From positions 271,535 to 335,534 of the forward strand of contig DEQW01000001.1 in the NCBI GenBank assembly GCA_002360635.1: a stretch of 64,000 nt of DNA, read 5' to 3'. Positions 25,287 through 34,333 of this stretch are shown piece by piece. A program made the translations under genes and the position numbers. The stretch's first letter is position 1. Each line of letters opens with the position of its first letter. The notes below the pieces were generated by a model. That model did no database searches, was not told the DNA's origin, and was given only the letters and a program-made list of their open reading frames with translations. The stretch comes from Flavobacteriaceae bacterium UBA3356. Its GTDB lineage: Bacteria > Bacteroidota > Bacteroidia > Flavobacteriales > Flavobacteriaceae.

Positions 25287-27545
25287 ATGGAGGCAATCAA
25301 TATATTTGAAACCAAAGAAAAGAATACTAAAAAAGGAATAAAGGAATCATTCCCTGTTACGGGAATGACTTGTGCCTCTTGTGCAGCGAGTGTTGAATCT
25401 GTATTAAAACACACAGAAGGTGTGTTTGATGCAAACGTCAATTTCGCGAACAGTTCTGTTTTGGTAGAGTATGATGAGGGGTTGAACCCTAATCAACTTC
25501 AAAACGCGCTTCGTGAGGTCGGTTACGATATTATAATTGATGCCGAAGACCCTTCGGAAGTACAGCAAGAACTTCAGCAAAAACATTATCAGGACATAAA
25601 AAACCGTACCATCTGGTCGGCGATACTTACGCTACCCATTTTTGTGTTGGGAATGTTCTATATGCAATGGGAACCAGGCAAATGGATTTCATTGGTATTG
25701 GCCTTTCCAATTCTTTTTTGGTTTGGGCGCAGTTTTTTCATCAATGCCTTCAAGCAGGCCAAACACGGTAAAGCAAATATGGATACCTTGGTGGCGTTGA
25801 GTACCGGAATCGCCTTCATCTTTAGTGTATTTAACACTTTCTTTCCTGAATTTTGGTTGAGTCGTGTCATCGAGCCTCACGTATATTACGAAGCGGCTAC
25901 CGTCATTATTACCTTTATTTCCTTGGGGAAACTATTGGAAGAAAAGGCTAAATCAAATACATCTTCAGCCATTAAAAAACTAATGGGGCTTCAACCTAAA
26001 ACCCTTAAAATTATTGAGAATGGGGAAGAGATGGAAATCCCTATTGCATCCGTACAGGTGGGTCAGACCATTTTGGTGCGTCCCGGAGAAAAGATTCCGG
26101 TGGATGGCGAAGTTTCCAAGGGAAGCTCGTATGTAGATGAAAGTATGATTACGGGAGAACCTGTTCCAGTTCAGAAATCCCAAGGGGAAAAGGTATTCGC
26201 TGGTACGGTGAATCAAAAAGGAAGTTTTCAATTTACCGCTGAAAAGGTTGGTGGAGAAACCCTGCTTTCCCAAATCATTAAAATGGTTCAGCAAGCGCAA
26301 GGGAGTAAGGCACCAGTTCAAAAACTAGTCGATAAGATTGCCGGTATTTTCGTTCCTGTGGTATTGGGTATTTCCATTGTCACCTTCATCGTCTGGATGT
26401 CAGTAGGTGGTGACAATGGCTTCTCGCAAGCCTTATTGACCTCTGTAGCCGTTTTGGTTATCGCTTGTCCCTGTGCCTTGGGCTTGGCAACGCCTACCGC
26501 CATAATGGTGGGTATCGGTAAGGGAGCTGAAAATAATATCCTTATAAAGGATGCCGAAAGTTTAGAACTCGGCCATAAAGTGAATGCAGTAATCCTGGAT
26601 AAAACAGGTACCATTACAGAAGGAAAACCATTGGTAACCGATATACTCTGGAACGATAAGCTTGAAAATCAAAATGAATACAAGGAAATTCTCTTGGCTA
26701 TCGAAGGGCAATCAGAACATCCTTTGGCAGAAGCAGTCGTTAATCATTTGAAAGAGGAAAATATTGAACAAGCAGAAATTACTTCCTTCGAAAGCATTAC
26801 CGGAAAAGGTGTAAAGGCGCAACAGCAGAATGGTTCAAAATATTATGTGGGCAACCATAAACTAATGGTCGAAAAGAATATTCAAATCGACACTACTTTA
26901 ATGCAAACAGCAGAAAGTCTCGAAGAAAAAGCAAAAACAGTCATATTCTTTGGTAACGAAAATCAAGTGCTCGCGATACTGGCCATTGCAGACAAGATTA
27001 AAGAAACTTCAAAAAAAGCTATAGCTATGCTTCAAGAAAGAGGCATTGAGGTCTATATGCTCACGGGAGATAACAGTAAAACCGCATTAGCTGTTGCAAA
27101 TCAGGTAGAAATAACAAATTACCAAGGCGAAGTAATGCCTTCGGACAAAGCGGCTTTTGTCGAGAAATTACAGGCGGATGGAAAGATAGTAGCTATGGTT
27201 GGCGATGGGATTAATGATTCCCACGCTTTGGCACAGGCGAATGTAAGCATTGCAATGGGTAAAGGTTCCGATATAGCAATGGATGTAGCAAAAATGACCT
27301 TGATAACGTCAGATTTACAATCCATCCCCAAAGCATTGGAACTATCAAAAAGAACTGTTTTGGGCATACGTCAGAACCTGTTCTGGGCATTCATTTACAA
27401 TATCTTCGGTATTCCAATTGCAGCAGGAGTTTTGTATCCCGTAAACGGTTTTTTATTGGATCCGATGATAGCAGGTGCTGCAATGGCATTCAGTAGTGTG
27501 TCTGTAGTTGCAAATAGCTTAAGATTGAAACGAGTAAAACTTTAA
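25287..27545 (+). CDS. copA: Copper-exporting P1B-type ATPase
   Basis: 752 residues with one N-terminal HMA domain (GMTCASC, Cys29 and Cys32), eight predicted TM helices, the actuator loop TGEPVP, the transmembrane CPC (Cys394 and Cys396), phosphorylation site DKTGT (Asp438), SEHPLAEA, and GDGIND. CPC together with an HMA of this form indicates Cu(I)/Ag(I) export from the cytoplasm. The hinge reads GDGINDSHALAQA, where SP or AP is usual. Followed after 20 nt by a chaperone gene. Confidence 0.92.
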   Translation: MEAINIFETKEKNTKKGIKESFPVTGMTCASCAASVESVLKHTEGVFDANVNFANSSVLVEYDEGLNPNQLQNALREVGYDIIIDAEDPSEVQQELQQKHYQDIKNRTIWSAILTLPIFVLGMFYMQWEPGKWISLVLAFPILFWFGRSFFINAFKQAKHGKANMDTLVALSTGIAFIFSVFNTFFPEFWLSRVIEPHVYYEAATVIITFISLGKLLEEKAKSNTSSAIKKLMGLQPKTLKIIENGEEMEIPIASVQVGQTILVRPGEKIPVDGEVSKGSSYVDESMITGEPVPVQKSQGEKVFAGTVNQKGSFQFTAEKVGGETLLSQIIKMVQQAQGSKAPVQKLVDKIAGIFVPVVLGISIVTFIVWMSVGGDNGFSQALLTSVAVLVIACPCALGLATPTAIMVGIGKGAENNILIKDAESLELGHKVNAVILDKTGTITEGKPLVTDILWNDKLENQNEYKEILLAIEGQSEHPLAEAVVNHLKEENIEQAEITSFESITGKGVKAQQQNGSKYYVGNHKLMVEKNIQIDTTLMQTAESLEEKAKTVIFFGNENQVLAILAIADKIKETSKKAIAMLQERGIEVYMLTGDNSKTALAVANQVEITNYQGEVMPSDKAAFVEKLQADGKIVAMVGDGINDSHALAQANVSIAMGKGSDIAMDVAKMTLITSDLQSIPKALELSKRTVLGIRQNLFWAFIYNIFGIPIAAGVLYPVNGFLLDPMIAGAAMAFSSVSVVANSLRLKRVKL

Positions 27546-27565
27546 TAACAAATAAATTCAATACA

Positions 27566-27778
27566 ATGAAAACTTTAAAATTTAAAACAAATATCAATTG
27601 TGGTGGGTGTGTATCGAAAGTAACCCCTTTTTTAAACAAACAAGAAGGTGTAGAAAGTTGGGAAGTAGATACTGCCAATCCTAATAAAATCTTAACCATT
27701 GAAAGCGATGGTGCAACTAAAGAAGACGTAACATCTACTTTGCAAAAAGTAGGATTTAAAGCGGAACCTGTAGATTAA
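27566..27778 (+). CDS. HMA-domain copper chaperone
   Basis: 70-residue stand-alone HMA (CopZ-like) domain with metal site INCGGCVSKV, and the C-terminal LQKVGFKAEPVD expected for the beta-alpha-beta-beta-alpha-beta fold. Probably delivers Cu(I) to the adjacent ATPase. It is in the same operon. Confidence 0.85.
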   Translation: MKTLKFKTNINCGGCVSKVTPFLNKQEGVESWEVDTANPNKILTIESDGATKEDVTSTLQKVGFKAEPVD

Positions 27779-27792
27779 TAAGTTTTTTTAAT

Positions 27793-28578
27793 ATGGCTTA
27801 TATCTTAATTTCGGTTGTGATTGTTCTTTTTGCTGTTCATTTTTACAGAAAAGCAAAACGTCATAGTGTAAAGCCATTTCCAGAACATTGGCATAAATTA
27901 TTGACGGATAATGTGCTGTTTTATAGAAATCTATCAAAAGACGCACAGCTAATTTTTCAGCAAAAAATGATGCTATTTTTAAGTGAGGTCTATATCGATG
28001 CTGTGCAGTTTGAACTGGAAGAGTTGGATAAGGTTTTAATTGCAGCAAGTGCCGTCATTCCAGTTTTTGGCTTCAAGGAATGGCACTACACAAATTTAAG
28101 TGGTATCCTTTTATATCCTGATAATTTTAATGAGGATATGCAATTTAGCAGTAAGGATAACTCACGGAATATTGGTGGAATAGTTGGAAATGGAAGGTTC
28201 GAGAAACAGATGATACTTTCCAAGAAAGCATTGTACCACGGCTTTAAAAATACAACCGATAAAAGCAATACTGGCATACACGAATTTGTGCACCTTATAG
28301 ATAAGTTGGACGATAGAACAGACGGTGTGCCAGAGCGATTATTGGAACATCAATATGCCATACCTTGGTTAAACTTAATCCATAAAGAAATGGAAGCGAT
28401 AAATGATAACCATTCTGATATCCGAAAATATGGTGGCACCAATCAAGCTGAATTCTTTGCCGTTGCTTCAGAGTATTTTTTTGAACGTCCAGACTTGCTT
28501 AAAAAGAAACATCCCGAATTATACAAGATGTTGGTTAAATGTTTTAATCAGAAACTTATAGGTTCAATTGAAGTATAG
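27793..28578 (+). CDS. MtfA-type zinc peptidase (M90 family)
   Basis: 261 residues: an N-terminal membrane helix, then an M90 catalytic region with the zinc motif HEFVHLIDKLD (HExxH) and EFFAVASEYFFE as the downstream glutamate helix. E. coli MtfA is a soluble Mlc-interacting peptidase; this homologue is membrane-anchored. Last cargo gene before the integrase. Its role in a metal island is unknown. Confidence 0.82.
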   Translation: MAYILISVVIVLFAVHFYRKAKRHSVKPFPEHWHKLLTDNVLFYRNLSKDAQLIFQQKMMLFLSEVYIDAVQFELEELDKVLIAASAVIPVFGFKEWHYTNLSGILLYPDNFNEDMQFSSKDNSRNIGGIVGNGRFEKQMILSKKALYHGFKNTTDKSNTGIHEFVHLIDKLDDRTDGVPERLLEHQYAIPWLNLIHKEMEAINDNHSDIRKYGGTNQAEFFAVASEYFFERPDLLKKKHPELYKMLVKCFNQKLIGSIEV

Positions 28579-28613
28579 TACACCTTAAGAGGTAAAGTTT
28601 GCTGTAGGACAAT

Positions 28614-29828
28614 TCAAAAGTTAACAACGCTATCTAAAGCATCATCTGCTTCTTTATGGATAAAATTTGCCTGATAATTCAGTGTAGTTTTCAAGTCACT
28701 ATGCCTATATAGTTTTTGTAACATTAAAGGATGAATAGAATCACCGGCAATATTGCCAAAAGTATGTCTGGCAATGTGCATTGTAATCTTCTTGTCTATT
28801 TTTGCTTTTTTGGCAATGGATTTTAAGTTATCGTTAAATTTTTTGGTTGCCGTTTTTCTTTTATTATAAATGTCTTTTGCATCATCCAGATTGGCCTTTT
28901 TCAATTCAGGAAAAACAAAATCGGTAGCGTGTTTTTTATCATCTCTGTAGAAATCTAAAATACTTAGAACCTTATCTGGAATTTTTAAGGACAGTAGTTT
29001 TGAGTTTTTATTCATTCTATAATGAAGCCTATTGTCGTATATGTCTGACCACTTTGTCCAGAGTACATCTGTAACCCGCATTCCTGCAAAATAGAAACTG
29101 AAAAGCCAAACATTCCTTGTATGGATTTCATTACAGGTTAGATTATCTAAAGCTTCAATAGCTCTTACCTCAATAATATTCAACCCTATTTTTGTAGTCT
29201 CAGGAAACTTGATTTTAATTTTGTCACCACCGAAAGGATATAGTTCCCTACTGACTATTTTTAGCTTTATAGCTCTGTTGAATAATAAGCGGATTAGGAC
29301 AAGAATATTCATTATTGAAGTCTCTGCAAGGTTGTGTTTAACTTTGAGGTATATCATTAATTTTTTAAGAAAACGCTCGTCAATTTCTTGAAATGAAAGC
29401 TGTTTGGATTTGTGATATTTTACAATGTAACTAATCAATGCGCTGTCCGTGGATAGGCGATTTAACTTTTCTGCAACTTCCAGTTCGTCCAGATGCTCTT
29501 GTGCCAGTTCAAAGAAAGTTGAGGAATTCCCTGACGCATAAATTTCTTTTTTAATCTGGTTTGCCGAAGCATCTTTATATTCGGACTGTAAATCAATAAG
29601 TGCCTTATTGGCATCAGAAAGTTGTTGTGATAATAACTTGTTTAGACTATCGGCATTTGGATTTGATTTTTTTACCCTTAGGTTTTTTTTGTCCCATTCC
29701 TCAATATCAATATAGTGACCAACATATTGATAGGTGGAACGACGATTTTTTGTAATTCGAATAGCCAACGGATATTGCCCCTTGGTGTTCGGTTTTTTAC
29801 GAAGAACTATTTTTGCATTTGATGACAT
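28614..29828 (-). CDS. Tyrosine recombinase/integrase of the island
   Basis: 404 residues, Bacteroidota type: an Arm-DNA-bind_5 N-terminal domain (IVLRKKPNTKGQYPLAIR), SAM-like core-binding domain (about 105-195), and catalytic domain with Arg251 (FAGMRVTD), His351 and Arg354 (HIARH), His376 (YRHSDLKTT) and nucleophile Tyr385 (LNYQ). It is transcribed leftward, away from the attachment site about 240 nt behind its start codon. It should integrate and excise the element at tRNA-Leu. It looks intact. Confidence 0.92.
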   Translation of the reverse strand: MSSNAKIVLRKKPNTKGQYPLAIRITKNRRSTYQYVGHYIDIEEWDKKNLRVKKSNPNADSLNKLLSQQLSDANKALIDLQSEYKDASANQIKKEIYASGNSSTFFELAQEHLDELEVAEKLNRLSTDSALISYIVKYHKSKQLSFQEIDERFLKKLMIYLKVKHNLAETSIMNILVLIRLLFNRAIKLKIVSRELYPFGGDKIKIKFPETTKIGLNIIEVRAIEALDNLTCNEIHTRNVWLFSFYFAGMRVTDVLWTKWSDIYDNRLHYRMNKNSKLLSLKIPDKVLSILDFYRDDKKHATDFVFPELKKANLDDAKDIYNKRKTATKKFNDNLKSIAKKAKIDKKITMHIARHTFGNIAGDSIHPLMLQKLYRHSDLKTTLNYQANFIHKEADDALDSVVNF

Positions 29829-29861
29829 AATTGACCTGTTTTGAGTACGAAAGTCAAATCA

Positions 29862-29966
29862 GGTACAACATAGGTACAACATTGTGTTTTTTGCTCAATT
29901 TTTGTTGTACACTTTCTATAAAGATACGTCTTTATTAGAACTTTTGGGTACAACATAGGTACAACA
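29862..29966 (+). repeat. Integrase arm-type repeats (GGTACAACA tandem pairs)
   Basis: An identical 20-bp unit, made of GGTACAACA, TA, GGTACAACA, occurs at 29862-29881 and again at 29947-29966, 85 bp apart. A reversed partial copy (TTGTTGTAC) lies near 29902. The repeats sit between the integrase start and the tRNA fragment, where arm-type binding sites of the integrase are expected. Confidence 0.65.
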
Positions 29967-30064
29967 AATGCTGAAATCAACTGATATTAAATGACTTTAA
30001 AGAAAATGAAAAAACGATTAACTCATTGAAAATAAGTGTTTTTGTGTTTCTTTGGTGCAATATA

Positions 30065-30121
30065 CGCTAGACTTAGGATCTAGTGCCGCGAGGTGTGAGA
30101 GTTCGAGTCTCTCCGCCCGCA
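30065..30121 (+). other. attR: 3' fragment of tRNA-Leu(TAG)
   Basis: From CGCTAGAC to the discriminator A, this matches the 3' two-thirds of a bacterial tRNA-Leu: anticodon stem CTAGA/TCTAG with loop CTTAGGA (anticodon TAG at 30074-30076), long variable arm, T-loop GTTCGAGTC, and acceptor strand CGCCCGCA. The 5' acceptor and D arm are missing: the upstream bases do not pair with the acceptor strand. This is therefore the duplicated tRNA end left at one edge of an integrated element. The complete tRNA should lie at the far left end, outside the window. Confidence 0.75.
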
Positions 30122-30124
30122 CTA

Positions 30125-30154
30125 AAAAGCCGAAGAGAAATCTTCGGCTTTTTT
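30125..30154 (+). terminator. Rho-independent terminator after the tRNA fragment
   Basis: A perfect 12-bp stem (AAAAGCCGAAGA with TCTTCGGCTTTT) around a GAAA tetraloop, followed by a T-tract. It is the original terminator of the tRNA-Leu transcript, retained on the chromosomal side of attR. Confidence 0.85.
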
Positions 30155-30520
30155 TATTTTAAACATTTTTTTACCATAATTCAGACTGGGGTCAACGTAG
30201 GTACAACATCTAGAAGTTTTGACAGTAACTTTCTTATCGATGCCAATTACCACTTTTTATATTTAAACCTTATTAATTTAACTCCTATATAAAACCAATA
30301 AGTTTCAGGATGTTTCAGCCTAAATTTTCATTAGAGGGCTTTATTATCATACAATATATACACAAGAAAACTCGTAAAACACTTTCCCAAAAGACTACGG
30401 TATATAGCCAAATTTCATATTCCTTCCCACTGACATACATCATCCCAATCAACAACATACGTCATCTCATCATAGCATAGTCGTCTTTACTTTTGACAAA
30501 AGTTGAAACCCGTTAAGCTC
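30155..30520. other. Non-coding junction next to attR
   Basis: AT-rich, with no credible gene. It holds one isolated copy of the integrase arm motif TAGGTACAACA (30198-30208) on the chromosomal side of attR, perhaps a relic of another element. Two CRP-type sites at 30431-30442 and 30453-30464 and a -7 element at 30488-30495 belong to the promoter of the decayed usp gene. Confidence 0.5.
30431..30495 (+). promoter_or_regulatory. CRP-type class II promoter of the usp relic
   Basis: The proximal site CAACATACGTCA (30453-30464; right half intact, left half degenerate) is centred 36.5 bp before the last base of the -7 element TACTTTTG (30488-30495). A second site TGACATACATCA (30431-30442) lies 22 bp upstream. 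The geometry equals that of four other promoters in the window. Confidence 0.55.
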
Positions 30521-30825
30521 ATGATAAATGTACCAATACCCACAGATTTTTCTGAAAAGCACTTCAAATTAAGAAAATAGTCACTTCAGATAATCTGGTC
30601 ACTGCTATAAATAAGACTATAAAAAGCAATACGATTGCTTTTGTTGTAATAGGAACTAAAGATGCGACCCATGCTGAAAGGCGATTTATAGGCACATACA
30701 CGCAAGATGTCATTAAAAAAGTACAGGATATCATTCTTATAAATATTAAAACACCAAACGTTACATATATAAATGACATATATCATCTCATTAAACTGAC
30801 CTATGTCAGTTACTTTTATTTATAG
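30521..30825 (+). pseudogene. Decayed universal stress protein (Usp) gene
   Basis: The reading frame starts MINVPIPTDFSEKHFKLRK and then stops at 30578-30580. The N-terminal strand of Usp proteins typically reads IL(V/I)PTDFSE. In another frame an open stretch without start codon continues to 30825 and includes IAFVVIGTKDATHAERRFIG and TYTQDVIKKV, which matches the Usp C-terminal ATP-loop region (VMGTKGATG...GSNTEKVI). Most of the middle is deleted. The promoter upstream is still recognisable. It lies between attR and yceI. Confidence 0.6.
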
Positions 30826-30839
30826 TCCACTTACTTTTG
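30774..30839 (+). promoter_or_regulatory. CRP-type class II promoter of yceI
   Basis: The perfect inverted repeat ACTGAC-CTAT-GTCAGT (core 30797-30808) is centred 36.5 bp before the final G of the -7 element TACTTTTG (30832-30839). That puts it near -41.5 from the expected start of transcription. A second site TGACATATATCA (30774-30785) is 23 bp further upstream. There is no clear -33 element, as expected of an activator-dependent promoter. Confidence 0.65.
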
Positions 30840-30858
30840 TACTCTAAATAAAGTAATT

Positions 30859-31419
30859 ATGAAAAATTTGATACCCATTATCTGTTTAATTTTGGCTGTC
30901 CAAGTGGCATCGGCTCAAAAATTTGTAAGTAAAAAAAGCTCAAACGTTTCTGTACGAGGTACATCATCACTTCACAATTGGGAAGGAAGAGCGACTGAGT
31001 TTCAAGGCGACATCACAGCTACCATTGAAGATGGAAAAGTCGTGAGCATTTCAGATTTCAATTTTGGTGTTCCCATAAAATCGTTGCGTACTGGCGATGA
31101 TACAATGAACAAAGAAATGGCAGAGGCACTTAAGTACAAACAGCATCCTGTAATTTCCTACACCTTTAAAAGTGTGGAATTTATAGATGATTATAACGCG
31201 CTATTAACAGGCTATATGTCTATTGCAGGCGTTTCAAAAGAATTTACCACACCAGTTGCCATCACAACTGTTAATGAAGAAATTACCATTAGCGGTTCAA
31301 AATCTTTTTTAATGACCGATTTTGGTGTCGACCCACCAAAAATTATATTGGGTCTGTACAAGGCAAAAAATGAAATTTCCATTCATTATTTTATTCACTT
31401 AAAGAAATCGCGTAAATAA
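30859..31419 (+). CDS. YceI-family periplasmic protein
   Basis: 186 residues with signal peptide (to ASAQ) and YceI lipocalin-like features: SSVRGTSSLHNWEGRA-type strand, KSLRTGDDTMNKEMAEALKY, HPVISYTFKSVEF, GYMSIAGVSKEFTTPV. YceI proteins bind polyisoprenoid or other amphiphilic lipids in the periplasm. It has its own activator-type promoter and is transcribed alone, ahead of the kinase gene. Confidence 0.85.
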   Translation: MKNLIPIICLILAVQVASAQKFVSKKSSNVSVRGTSSLHNWEGRATEFQGDITATIEDGKVVSISDFNFGVPIKSLRTGDDTMNKEMAEALKYKQHPVISYTFKSVEFIDDYNALLTGYMSIAGVSKEFTTPVAITTVNEEITISGSKSFLMTDFGVDPPKIILGLYKAKNEISIHYFIHLKKSRK

Positions 31420-31471
31420 CTCAGATTATTTTAACTTGTTAAACCATAAAATCTGAATTATTAAGTAAAAA

Positions 31472-34330
31472 GTGAACATCAAAGACGAAACATTATATAA
31501 AGGCATTTTTGATGCATCTGTAGAAGGTATCTTGGTCATTAACCAATCTGGCACTATCGTCAAAGTAAATGCTGCCATTTCAAAGATGTTTGCTTACAAT
31601 AATGATGAGCTTATTAATAAAAAGATTGAAGTGCTCATCCCGCAAGACCTTAGAAAAAGGCACGAAGGCCATAGAAAAAATTATGTAAAAAAACCAGAGG
31701 TAAGGTCTATGGGTAGCGGTCTTGATCTTTGGGGATTGCGTAAAGACGGTTCAAGATTTCCGTTAGAAATTAGCTTAAGTCCTGCCCATATTGAAGGCGA
31801 AAAATTTGTGGTTGCCTATGTGATGGACGTGACCAAACGTAAAGCTATTGAGGACCAGTTAACGCAAAGTACAGAAAAAAATAAGGCCATTTTACAAGCA
31901 TTGCCAGACCTTATTTTTGTGGTAAATAAAGACCGCGTTTATACAGATGTACATTCTTCAGACCCTACAATTTTAGCTATTATGCAGGAAGAGCTTATCG
32001 GTAAAAGCATATATAATAACGTACCTAAATCTCTTTTTGAAAAAATTAAAAAAGTGTTTGATACTGTAGAAAAAACCCAACAAAATGAACTGTTGGAATA
32101 TTCGTATGAGCGAGAAGGGATCTTAAGATTTTATGAAGCGAGAGTAGTGGCTAAGGGTAATGGGGAATTTCTGGTAGTTGTTCGTGATACCTCAGAGCAT
32201 AAAGATGCAGAAAAAAACTTGTTCCTTAAAAACAGAGCATTAGAGTCTGCGGCAAACTCAATTATTATAGTAGATGCCATTCTCGACGATATGCCTATTA
32301 TTTATGTAAATGATGCTTTTGCGAAAATGACCGGTTATTCACCTTTAGAGGTAATGGGTAAAAACTGTAGGTTTTTACAAAAAGACGACCGCAAGCAAAA
32401 GGAAATTTCAGAATTAAGGAACGCCATCAAAAACGGAAAACCTTGCCAAGTAGAACTTCGCAATTACAAAAAAGATGGCACACTATTCTGGAACCATTTG
32501 ACCATTACACCAATTAAAAACGAAACTGGTTCCGTGACCCATTTTATTGGTGTTCAAAATGATATTACCAAGCGAAAAAAAGATGAGTATTTAAAAGAGC
32601 AGTCCAGAAAAGCGTTGGAAATGATTGCAAAACACCAGTCGCTATCTAGTATTGCAAAGCATATTGTGGCAATGGTAGAAAACCAGATGGCAAATGCAAT
32701 GGTTTCTTTACTTACGTTAAACGAAAACACAAAAACACTACATAAGCTCGCAGCACCTAACATTTCCAAAGCCTTTAACGATGCAATTGAAGGTGTAAAA
32801 ATTGGCGATAACGTAGGTTCCTGTGGTACAGCAGCTTTCTTAAAGGAAGAAATTGTAGTTTCAGACATTGCTACCAGTCCGTTATGGAAAAACCACAAAG
32901 AGGTCGCTCTTGCAAATAAGCTGCAAGCCTGTTGGTCCATACCCATTTTATCATCTACAAAACAGGTGCTGGGAACCTTTGCGGTGTATCATCACGAGCC
33001 TAAAAAACCAACAGCATCAGAGCTGGGAATAGTGATAGATAGTAGTAAACTTATGGCAATTGCACTTGAGCAGCATAAAACAGATATTACACTTCAGCAG
33101 AACCAAGAGGAACTAAAACAATATGCAGACGATTTAGAGGAAAAAGTACGTGACAGAACCAACAAGCTCAGCGAAAGCATCGATGCCTTAATGCAGGTAA
33201 ACAGTAAGCTGGAAGTGCAAATAGAGGAAACCAAACTGGCAGAGTTACGAGCATTGACCAGCCAAGCACTTTATTCTGCCATTGCGCAACATTTCCCTAA
33301 CGGAATCATTGCGGTTATAGACAATCATTACAATGTAATTTCTATACACGGCGAAGATTTAGAACGCTTAAAACTCAAAAAAGAAAAGGCAGAAGGAAAA
33401 GCTGTAGATAGCATCGAGAGTTTTTCAAAAGACCGTATTGAGAAAATTAAGACCAATGTAGATGAAACACTCAAAGGCAATCATCTTTCCGAAGAAATTG
33501 AAATAAACAACATCAATTATTCGCTTAATTCCATACCGCTATACAATGGAAAAAAACAAGCCACACAAGCATTATTTGTATACTCAAACATTACTGAGCA
33601 AAAAAATACCGAAAAGGAAATGCTCAATGCACTTTTTAAGGAAAAAGAGTTGAGCGAACTAAAATCGAGGTTTCTGTCTATGGCGTCACACGAATTTAGA
33701 ACACCTTTAAGTACCATTCTATCTTCTGCCACACTTATTGAAAAATTAAATGCACCAGGCAATGAAGAAAAACGGAAGAATTATGCAGAGCGTATTAAAA
33801 CAAACGTTCGCAATCTTGTAGCCATACTTAATGACTTTTTATCGCTCGGGAAATTGGAAGAAGGAAAGATCACACTCAATCTAGAATATATAGATGTAGT
33901 TGCGTATTGCAATGAATTGATTTCTGAATTGGAAAACAATAAAAAACAAGGTCAAACTTTATTGTTTGAAGCTGAAAAACCCTCGCTCAATTGTCATCTA
34001 GACACCAAATTATTGCGTCATATTATTCAGAATTTAGTGTCTAATGCTATCAAATATTCAGATGAAGGAAAAACGATTACAATACGTATGAAAGAGTTGA
34101 AAAAACAAATATGTATTGAAGTAATTGATGAAGGAATAGGTATTCCAGAGCACGAACAAAATAATCTTTTTGAACGATTTTTTAGAGCTCAAAACGTTGC
34201 CAATATTCAAGGTACCGGTCTTGGACTACACATCGTAAAAAAAAATGTAGAACTAATGGGTGGCACATTACAATTTAAAAGTAAATTGGAAGAAGGTTCC
34301 ACGTTTACGGTCTTGCTTCCTAAATCATAA
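31472..34330 (+). CDS. LOV/PAS/GAF sensor histidine kinase (blue-light type)
   Basis: 952 residues, GTG start, no transmembrane segment. Order: PAS (about 5-120), PAS (130-240), LOV domain (about 250-365), GAF (about 370-530), coiled coil (540-590), PAS (600-700), HisKA with MASHEFRTPL (His740), and HATPase with NLVSNAIKYSD, DEGIGIP and GTGLGLHIVKK. The third PAS has every LOV landmark: NDAFAKMTGY, GKNCRFLQ with photoactive Cys299, RNYKKDGTLFWN and the FMN-facing Gln in GVQNDIT. Probably a soluble blue-light receptor phosphorylating the response regulator 3 nt downstream. Confidence 0.9.
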   Translation: MNIKDETLYKGIFDASVEGILVINQSGTIVKVNAAISKMFAYNNDELINKKIEVLIPQDLRKRHEGHRKNYVKKPEVRSMGSGLDLWGLRKDGSRFPLEISLSPAHIEGEKFVVAYVMDVTKRKAIEDQLTQSTEKNKAILQALPDLIFVVNKDRVYTDVHSSDPTILAIMQEELIGKSIYNNVPKSLFEKIKKVFDTVEKTQQNELLEYSYEREGILRFYEARVVAKGNGEFLVVVRDTSEHKDAEKNLFLKNRALESAANSIIIVDAILDDMPIIYVNDAFAKMTGYSPLEVMGKNCRFLQKDDRKQKEISELRNAIKNGKPCQVELRNYKKDGTLFWNHLTITPIKNETGSVTHFIGVQNDITKRKKDEYLKEQSRKALEMIAKHQSLSSIAKHIVAMVENQMANAMVSLLTLNENTKTLHKLAAPNISKAFNDAIEGVKIGDNVGSCGTAAFLKEEIVVSDIATSPLWKNHKEVALANKLQACWSIPILSSTKQVLGTFAVYHHEPKKPTASELGIVIDSSKLMAIALEQHKTDITLQQNQEELKQYADDLEEKVRDRTNKLSESIDALMQVNSKLEVQIEETKLAELRALTSQALYSAIAQHFPNGIIAVIDNHYNVISIHGEDLERLKLKKEKAEGKAVDSIESFSKDRIEKIKTNVDETLKGNHLSEEIEINNINYSLNSIPLYNGKKQATQALFVYSNITEQKNTEKEMLNALFKEKELSELKSRFLSMASHEFRTPLSTILSSATLIEKLNAPGNEEKRKNYAERIKTNVRNLVAILNDFLSLGKLEEGKITLNLEYIDVVAYCNELISELENNKKQGQTLLFEAEKPSLNCHLDTKLLRHIIQNLVSNAIKYSDEGKTITIRMKELKKQICIEVIDEGIGIPEHEQNNLFERFFRAQNVANIQGTGLGLHIVKKNVELMGGTLQFKSKLEEGSTFTVLLPKS

Positions 34331-34333
34331 CCA

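Noticed and set aside
29902..29911. CRISPR-like array suggested by repeated GGTACAACA near the integrase
   Set aside because: Only short tandem pairs with no regular spacers; position and sequence fit integrase arm sites.
30060..30121. A complete tRNA-Leu gene
   Set aside because: The bases upstream of the anticodon arm do not form a D arm or a 5' acceptor strand complementary to CGCCCGC, so only a 3' fragment is present.
30083..30292. 69-codon plus-strand ORF beginning in the tRNA fragment
   Set aside because: It runs through the tRNA-Leu 3' end and its terminator; no protein-like features.
30564..30779. Hydrophobic minus-strand ORF between attR and yceI
   Set aside because: It is the antisense of the decayed usp frame; the plus-strand translation has recognisable Usp motifs.
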